A stretch of 64,000 bases of DNA from Pogona vitticeps. Taxonomy: Eukaryota; Chordata; Lepidosauria; Squamata; Agamidae. Of this stretch, positions 29,601 through 64,000 are shown one piece after another. The stretch's first letter is position 1, and each line of letters opens with the position of its first letter. The position numbers and the translations under genes are program-made. The DNA lies in contig NC_135784.1 in the NCBI RefSeq assembly GCF_051106095.1, positions 150,757,428-150,821,427 of the forward strand, written 5' to 3'. Under the pieces are notes generated by a model, which saw nothing but the letters and a program-made list of their open reading frames with translations, made no database searches and had not been told where the DNA came from.

Positions 29601-31499
29601 ATACATATTCTTTTAATTCAGTTGAACTTGTCTTCCCAAAGCAAGGACAATGCAGTTGTGCGGTGAGTGAAGACACATCCACACAGTTGGGATTGTCTTT
29701 GGTTACTCTGGAATAAGTCCAGGTTGGTCTGTTTGTTTTTATTTTGTTTTGGTTGAAGATTTGATATCTGGGGATGAGGGTATTTGTAGCTGGCTCTCTG
29801 AGGTCCTACACTAACACGGGTTTTCTCTCCCTTTTGCCTCTTTTCTACACGTTTTTCCTGCCTGCTTCACTCTCACATCCCTTCTCTGCTCAGCCTAGCT
29901 TCCCACAGGAAGGGTGGAGACTGACCAGCAGAGAAACACCCAGGAGGAAATGTCATCAAATGACACTCGCCCTTGAAGTGTGCCCATCTCCTAAGATCGA
30001 AATAGTTGCTCCTGCTTGCCTGGTCCTGTTTTAAAAATAACAATCCGTGGTGTAGTGGAGTTGGGGCTCACAAAGGATTGTGACTTTTAAATTCTTTATT
30101 ATGATGTACTCCTCAATGTCTATTTATATTATTTGCATTTATATATTGATTTTTCACCAGTGATGTTGAAGCAAATTACACAGCTGTCCTCCCTCTCCTG
30201 TATTCTGGCAACAATCCTGTGAGTTAGGTTAGTGAGTTAAGCTACCCACTGAGTTTTGTGGTGGGGTGGAAATTTGAATTCTTGTCTCCTAAGTCCTTGT
30301 TGGGCTGTCTGACCAGTAGTAGGAATGGTGATGTCATCTTGGGTTTCCCTGTTTCCTCCTCAATTTAGCTGCGATGTTAACACATTGACAGATGGAGGAA
30401 GTGTTTCCCCTTGAGAAAAGAAAATCCTAGGAAATCTTGAGCTTCTCACTCTCGCTCTCTCTTTATACAGGTACACACAGACATATGGATCAACACAACT
30501 AACTGCCTGTACTGAGGGGGACATGGCTGTGGCATCTAGCATGATCAGCACCAGTACTTCAGAATGTACCACAACATAGCTGGTGGCAGTGGAAGGTACG
30601 GTAATTTCTAAGAAGAAAGGTGCACAGGTTCAAGACAGAAAAAAATTAGAAAAAGTGAAAATTAGAAAATTTGCTTTGGATGGCTTTTTCTCAAATGCTT
30701 GCAGCCTGCCTGTTTCAACTTCAGAGGAAAGCAACCTTTTTAACATGCTTGGGAAGGAGAGTTTATTTTTATTGATGGGGTCTGAGTCTGACTAATTGGG
30801 CATATGTTAAAGGCTGGTAGGAAGAGCAGAAGAAAGAGGGGGATACAATCTTGCCCCCCGCCCCCAAAAAACAGTGAAGACTGTTGCTGATGTCGGTATC
30901 ATTTTTTTTAAATAGGAATGGAATCTGTGGCCTTGAGAAATCAGCTGTCGGGAAGTTATGTGGGTAGATATATTTGTTTCAGTAAGAAGGACCTCCACGG
31001 GGAAGTGACCCTGTGGCTGATGTGTGGGTGTTGTGGGAAAGAGGGTAAATGTAGCCAGATGCACAAATAGGATAAACCAAATCTCCTGGCTTAATAAAGG
31101 CTAAATTGTTACTACCTTTTTGCAGTTTCATTCCCACTTTGCCCTCGGATTTGCAGCCAGTCTGCAGAACCCATTAAGAGACTTCCCCAGAATCAAGGAT
31201 ATCAGTAGACATGTTAGTACCAAAGCAGACAGAGGAAAGTTTGGATGTCACTCCAAAGGAGGTGGAGTGAATTAAATCAAATATAGCAACACAAGATTAA
31301 CACAAAATATGTGTTGCTATGGATAGTTCTGGTCATTTAAAATATGTTTATTCCATTTTAAATAATGAATCCCATTTTAAATCAAGCTGTTAAATCTCTT
31401 AACCCAACGAAAAATTTTATCTCATTAAGTTTCCACTAGTTTCAACAAGTCACACAGTAAGAGTGATTCTCTAGTTTAGTTTGCAGTAGGGATATTCTT

Positions 31500-31780
31500 G
31501 AGTGGCCAAAACCCTGTTGCTTAATTATAGTAAATTGCACTGGAATAGTCCCATTGAATCCATGGGGATTTAGTAAGTCATCTCCTCCTTAAGTTCCACT
31601 GATTCAAATGGGCCTACTTTAACTGCAAGTTTCCATGTTAAAGTGCCTTAGTATAATAAGTTGCAGTTTGAGCCTTTGACTCAATGGAACTTATGAGTTG
31701 ACTTGCCAAATTTCTATGAATTAAATAGGCCCACTCTAGTGCAGTTTGCTATACTGAACAATAGGATTTTGGCCACTCTT
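31500..31780. mobile_element. Palindromic MITE, GGCCAAAATCCTGTTGCTTA family, copy 1
   Basis: It begins ggccaaaaccctgttgctta and ends with caataggattttggcca, the reverse complement of the start. Internal tagtaaattgcactggaata is mirrored by ctctagtgcagtttgctata. The same family, in better condition, is at 57272-57436. Confidence 0.75.
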
Positions 31781-31868
31781 TTAATCCAAAAACTGAATGA
31801 GAATGATATAAGTATTATGCACGTAAAACAGATGTGCATCTTTACATCAATTAAAAGACACTGCTATA

Positions 31869-32224
31869 CAATGGGGTCTCGACTTACGAACACCCCGACA
31901 TACGAACGTTTCGACTTACGAACTGCTCTCATAGGAATATATGGACTCGACTTACGAACTTAGATTCGAGTTACGAACTCTTTTTTTCCCTTTTTTTTAA
32001 AGCTAAATCATCTTAGGTTAAAAGGAAAAAAGAAAAAAATATCACCCTCTAGTGGCAGAAGGTGGAATAGCAGCTTCCCATTAGTTTCTATGGACAAAAA
32101 GAGCAGATACGGATTAAATGGTTTTCAGTGCATTCCTACGGGAAATGCAGATTCGACTTAAGAACTTTTCGACCTGAGAACTGCCTTCCAATACGGATTA
32201 AGTTCGTAAATCGAGACCCCACTG
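31869..32224 (-). mobile_element. Tc1/mariner-type MITE (356 bp), CAGTGGGGTCTYGACTT family, copy 1
   Basis: The left end CAATGGGGTCTCGACTTACG and the right end, reversed CAGTGGGGTCTCGATTTACG, are flanked by TA on both sides. Short gacttacgaac repeats follow the left end. The reverse-oriented relative at 49104-49617 shares gaatgcattgaaaaccattt-like and cccattagtttctatgg interior text. Confidence 0.9.
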
Positions 32225-33001
32225 TAGTATCTATTAACATATAGGACTTTATACGTGTGTTAAATAGCCATGATCCATATTTTATATATAAAAGATAGTT
32301 AATCCAAAGGATGCAACAAAGGTGAGACAAACCTAAGAATGACTGACCATTGATTAAAATGAGGCAAAATATGACAAGTAAAAAAGTTATAAAAGGCCAC
32401 TAAAAATAAGTGATACTTTGTGAATTGTTCCCATATATGTATTTACTTGTGCATTTTCCCCCTCAATTTTATTATACTGTTACTAGATCAAATAGTCTAA
32501 CATTCTATTTGGACGTTTCCTTTATTTAACCCTAGTTCCTAAATGATAGAACTTCCAATCTATTTTCACTCTGAAGAAAAGAAAACGTGTCTTTTTTTTT
32601 TTTTTTTTAGACTGGCAAATGGTGTTTAACCTGAACCAGCTCATTCTTGGATGTGCGCTAAACTGTATGACTGGAGACACTCCAGGAATGCAACCAACAG
32701 CTTCTTAATGAACAGCAATTTTCTGCCAGGAGTTGTTCCTTTATGTCAGGGTAACTTGGCAACAGGATTCTAGCCAATACATTGCTAGAAAACTAAGTAC
32801 CTGTGCTACAGTGAAGTATTCTGAAGTTTGAGTGGGTCAGCTCACTATTCTATGACTATCGGATTATTTTAATACATTAGATGTGCTATGTGCATCTCTC
32901 TCACACACACTCTCAGTCTGGGACTTGGGAAAACTGGATTTAAATGCCCGCTGAGGCATGAAACTCAATAGGAAACACTGAGATACGCAACAGGGTGTAT
33001 C

Positions 33002-33049
33002 CAGTGGTGGGATTCAAATAAATTAACAACAGGTTCTATGTCCTAATGA

Positions 33050-33104
<55 letters not shown>

Positions 33105-33626
33105 ATACATACATACATACATACATACATACATACATACATACATACATACATACATACATACATACATGCCCAGGACATTTAAAAAAAAAGGTACCAC
33201 ATAAGCAACAGTCTTATGTGGTACCTTTAACTTGAAAAAAATCATAGTAAAATGAGGACGGTTGGGTGTTTGACTGAAGCGGTCTCACCCCAAAACTTTT
33301 TCCCTCTGTGTCCTGCCCTCATGCCTTGTCAATCACCCCCCCTCTGCCTCGAGGCCATGAGCTTTCCTCCAGTGACGTCAAGGACTCATCCTCCCCCTCT
33401 TTCCCCCATTGACGCCTCTGCTCTTTCCAGGGCTTTATCTCTCTCACCCACACCCCACCTCAGACGGCTCAGTGTGGCACAGGAAGGGAGGCAGCTAATT
33501 GCGCCCCCCTCCCCCCGCTCGTCGCTGGTCACCTGGCCCCTCCTCCTTCATTCATCTCAGGCCAGCAAACGGTTCTAAGAAATCGGTTCTATAGAATAGG
33601 TGCAAACCTGCTGAATCCCACCTCTG
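33002..33626. mobile_element. hAT-type element (625 bp) with perfect 8-bp target duplication
   Basis: Ends CAGTGGTGGGATTCAAATAA and, reversed, CAGAGGTGGGATTCAGCAGG. GGTGTATC flanks it on both sides (32994-33001, 33627-33634). Inside are AAAT and ACAT microsatellites (33051-33170), a 16-bp perfect hairpin (33190-33228) and a pyrimidine-rich block. No transposase was seen. Confidence 0.92.
33051..33170. repeat. (AAAT)n then (ACAT)n compound microsatellite
   Basis: About 55 bases of AAAT repeat (33051-33105) run straight into about 65 bases of ACAT repeat (33106-33170), inside the hAT element. Confidence 0.97.
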
Positions 33627-33716
33627 GGTGTATCTATACATACGACACAGTTTGGAGTATCAGTCTGATTCCACTGTCATGGCTCCACTTGACCTAATCC
33701 TACAATACAGTAGGTA

Positions 33717-33898
33717 TTCACGAAGGCATTCACAGCCGGGATCTAATGGTTGTTGTGGGTTTTTCGGGCTCTTTGGCTGTGTTCTGAAGGTTGTTCTTCC
33801 CGACAGCACTCTGAAGATGCCGGCCACAGAGACTGGCAAAACATTAGGAAGAACAACCTTCAGAACACGGCCAAAGAGCCCGAAAAACCCACAATAAC
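33717..33898. mobile_element. Foldback element, copy 2, with 12-14-bp target duplication
   Basis: Same halves as the copy at 23197-23447 but with a shorter centre. CAATACAGTAGGTA occurs at 33703-33716 and 33899-33912, so the insertion left a duplication of about 12-14 bases (the last two bases overlap the element's TATTC start). Confidence 0.87.
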
Positions 33899-34049
33899 CA
33901 ATACAGTAGGTAGTTTGGCTAATTGCTCAGCATGTTCTGCTACTTCCCTGAACTACACATCTCAGAATTCCTTACGCTGAAGCCATGGCTGTGAAAGAGG
34001 TGTCAATCTGCTATTACTGTGTGTAGTGAGTAGATGTGCTCACCTTCTC

Positions 34050-34529
34050 TCAGCCTGCCTGACCGACCACGACAGTGTTGTTATGAGGAGGTTGAGGACC
34101 AGGCATTCCAGCAGCAGCTTTCAGGAGGAAAAAGCAAAACAGAAATGTGACCAGTAAATAATGCTTCTGCAAAACACAGACTGGGTGGATATGGATCAGG
34201 AGGGCTGCTCGCATGTCTGCAGCATCCATCTGGTCATACAGTACTGACGGGTGAGTCTTGATCAGCAGCTGCCGCTCAGGCAGGATTGACCACTTCACAC
34301 CACTTGTGGCACGAGGGCTATGAAGAAGGACTTGAGAACTCTCGTGTTTCCCTGCTACATTTTCCATGCTGTTCGTACGAAGAGTATGTACAGTACTTGG
34401 AAAAATCCATGGGCCCTTGCTGGGCTCTGGAAGAGGAATGGCCACGGAGAAGCCCGGTATGTGACGAATCTCCAGAGACCGATTGATTGTTGGCTCTATC
34501 GATCTCGTTGAATTTTTACCCCCGTCCAT
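34050..34529 (-). other. Unrecognised 159-codon ORF upstream of ESYT1
   Basis: One of the longer open frames outside the named exons. It ends with a hydrophobic run (HYLLVTFLFCFFLLKAAAG) and MPGPQPPHNNTVVVGQAG. Possible splice signals flank its 3' half: a ccag acceptor just before an internal ATG, and a gtgagc donor shortly after the stop. I recognise no family. It could be a chance frame or part of an unannotated transcript. Confidence 0.2.
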
Positions 34530-34923
34530 CTAAGTGGCTGAGCGACGACTCTGGGCTGCTCTAAATAAATCAGCACCACACGCTAGGACTGATGGTCTGT
34601 CTCCACATGTTGGGAAATATAAGGGGTTGGGCGGGGAAGAATATTTTGGCGCCTTAAAGATTGACTTTAAATATTTTAAAGGGGGAAAGCATCACTGACC
34701 CTCCCTTCTAATTATTGCTGGGGGGCAAAGAAGGCCCCCGCCCCCTTCAAGAACCCGTTGACCTTTCAAAGAACGAAGGAGGCCTGTTATTTAAAAAAAA
34801 AATCAGAGAGGCTATCTCCCAGGCATAGTCCATAGTTGCACCACTTTTCCCAACTTAATTTGGTCATGGTTTTATTACTCTCCACAGCTTTTCTATTGAT
34901 CTAAGCATTCTGTACCAATAAAG

Positions 34924-35010
34924 GTATGTATGTATGTATGTATGTATGTATGTATGTATGTATGTATGTATGTATGTATGTATGTATGTATGTATGTATG
35001 TATGTATGTA
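34924..35010. repeat. (TATG)n microsatellite
   Basis: About 87 bases of uninterrupted TATG repeat, roughly 30-120 bases upstream of the ESYT1 CpG island. Confidence 0.97.
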
Positions 35011-35039
35011 GTTAATAAAGTTGTGGCCCTAGTTGTGGT

Positions 35040-35442
35040 CCGTTATTAGCCAGCGGGGCTCCTCCGCCTTACTTGGCTTCTGGGCCAGGCCAGAAAGAAC
35101 GGAACGAAAAGGAAACGAAAGAAAAGCTTGAGCCGTTGCTTAGTTTCAGGGAAAGTTGGAAGGCTGGCTGCCCAGTCAGAACTGGAGAGGCGCGGTTTTG
35201 ATGTCCTTCCGGCTCCTCCCTCCCTGGCTCTTATCCAATCAGAGGTTCTAGCGGTGACTCTTGTTTCCCACCCTAGCCCCGCCCTTGGAACCTCCTCCTC
35301 CAATCAGCTGGCGGGGCAGCAACGTTGTTTCAAGCCCGCCGCGCCTCCGGGTTCCCTGACTGCAGGCGCTCGGGAGTAGCTGGCTTCGCCGCAGTTCGGG
35401 GGGCTCCTGGAGGCTCTTGTCCGGGCGACTCCTGGGAGAGCT
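35040..35442 (+). promoter_or_regulatory. ESYT1 CpG-island promoter with two CCAAT boxes and a GC box
   Basis: Inside CpG-rich DNA, CCAAT occurs at 35235-35239 and 35300-35304, each continuing as CCAATCAG, with CCCCGCCC at 35277-35284 between them. No TATA box was seen. The second CCAAT box lies about 140 bases before the ATG. The island extends through exon 1. Confidence 0.75.

Positions 35443-64000
<28,558 letters not shown>

Larger units (their letters stand above)
21481..35040. other. Intergenic region between INPP1-like and ESYT1
   Basis: 13.6 kb. No gene was recognised. 21481-23190 holds the presumed 3' UTR and a CT microsatellite (about 21527-21560), nothing else I can name. 23.2-26.6 kb holds a foldback element, a dispersed repeat pair and a tandem duplication. 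27.5-30.3 kb holds diffuse old repeats, including CR1-like tails near 29141-29330 and 30170-30310 and a GACTCGGACT-rich block at 27480-27700. 31.5-33.9 kb is MITE-dense. Confidence 0.65.

Noticed and set aside
33036-33245. Protein of repeated MYVC and LFIY
   Set aside because: Translation of the AAAT/ACAT microsatellite inside a hAT element.

Overview
This window is nuclear DNA of a vertebrate, most likely a squamate reptile (lizard or snake). The call rests on spliced genes with consensus splice sites, CpG-rich promoters, a full Sauria-type tRNA-derived SINE, RTE-BovB LINE remnants, L2/CR1-like LINE fragments, and many short hAT and Tc1/mariner-type MITEs with intact target-site duplications.

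There are three protein-coding genes. (1) The 5' end of PRKAG1 (AMP-activated protein kinase gamma-1) lies on the minus strand from about 10 kb down to the left edge. Three coding exons are visible (9961-9969, 1557-1605, 417-526) and give 56 residues that run into the first CBS repeat. (2) A complete gene of the inositol polyphosphate 1-phosphatase family (INPP1-like) lies on the plus strand. It has a non-coding first exon ending at 14153 and five coding exons (15924-16127, 16972-17032, 18315-18515, 19048-19222, 20982-21480), encoding 379 residues with all the metal-binding motifs. (3) The 5' part of ESYT1 (extended synaptotagmin 1) lies on the plus strand. Exon 1 is 35443-35805, followed by a roughly 25-kb intron, exons 60786-60827 and 60920-61054, and the first 15 bases of exon 4 at 63986-64000, where the window ends.

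PRKAG1 and ESYT1 are both on human 12q13 (HOXC side), while human INPP1 is on 2q32 (HOXD side). An INPP1-family gene between PRKAG1 and ESYT1 is therefore best explained as a second, HOXC-side paralogue that mammals appear to lack. This is an inference and is the main biological point of the window.

Layout: 1-10 kb PRKAG1 5' end and introns; 10-10.2 kb its CpG promoter; 10.2-13.8 kb repeat-filled intergenic DNA (hAT MITE, Sauria SINE inside a BovB remnant); 13.8-21.5 kb INPP1-like; 21.5-35 kb intergenic DNA with foldback elements, a 330-bp tandem duplication, TA-flanked MITEs and a 625-bp hAT element; 35.0-35.8 kb ESYT1 CpG promoter and exon 1; 35.8-60.8 kb ESYT1 intron 1 with microsatellites, MITEs, a BovB fragment and a solo LTR; 60.8-64 kb ESYT1 exons 2-4. 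The three genes serve separate processes: energy sensing, inositol phosphate recycling, and ER-plasma membrane tethering. Both of the last two touch phosphoinositide signalling, but nothing in the sequence shows co-regulation. I recognised no tRNA gene, rRNA, CRISPR array or bacterial-type feature.
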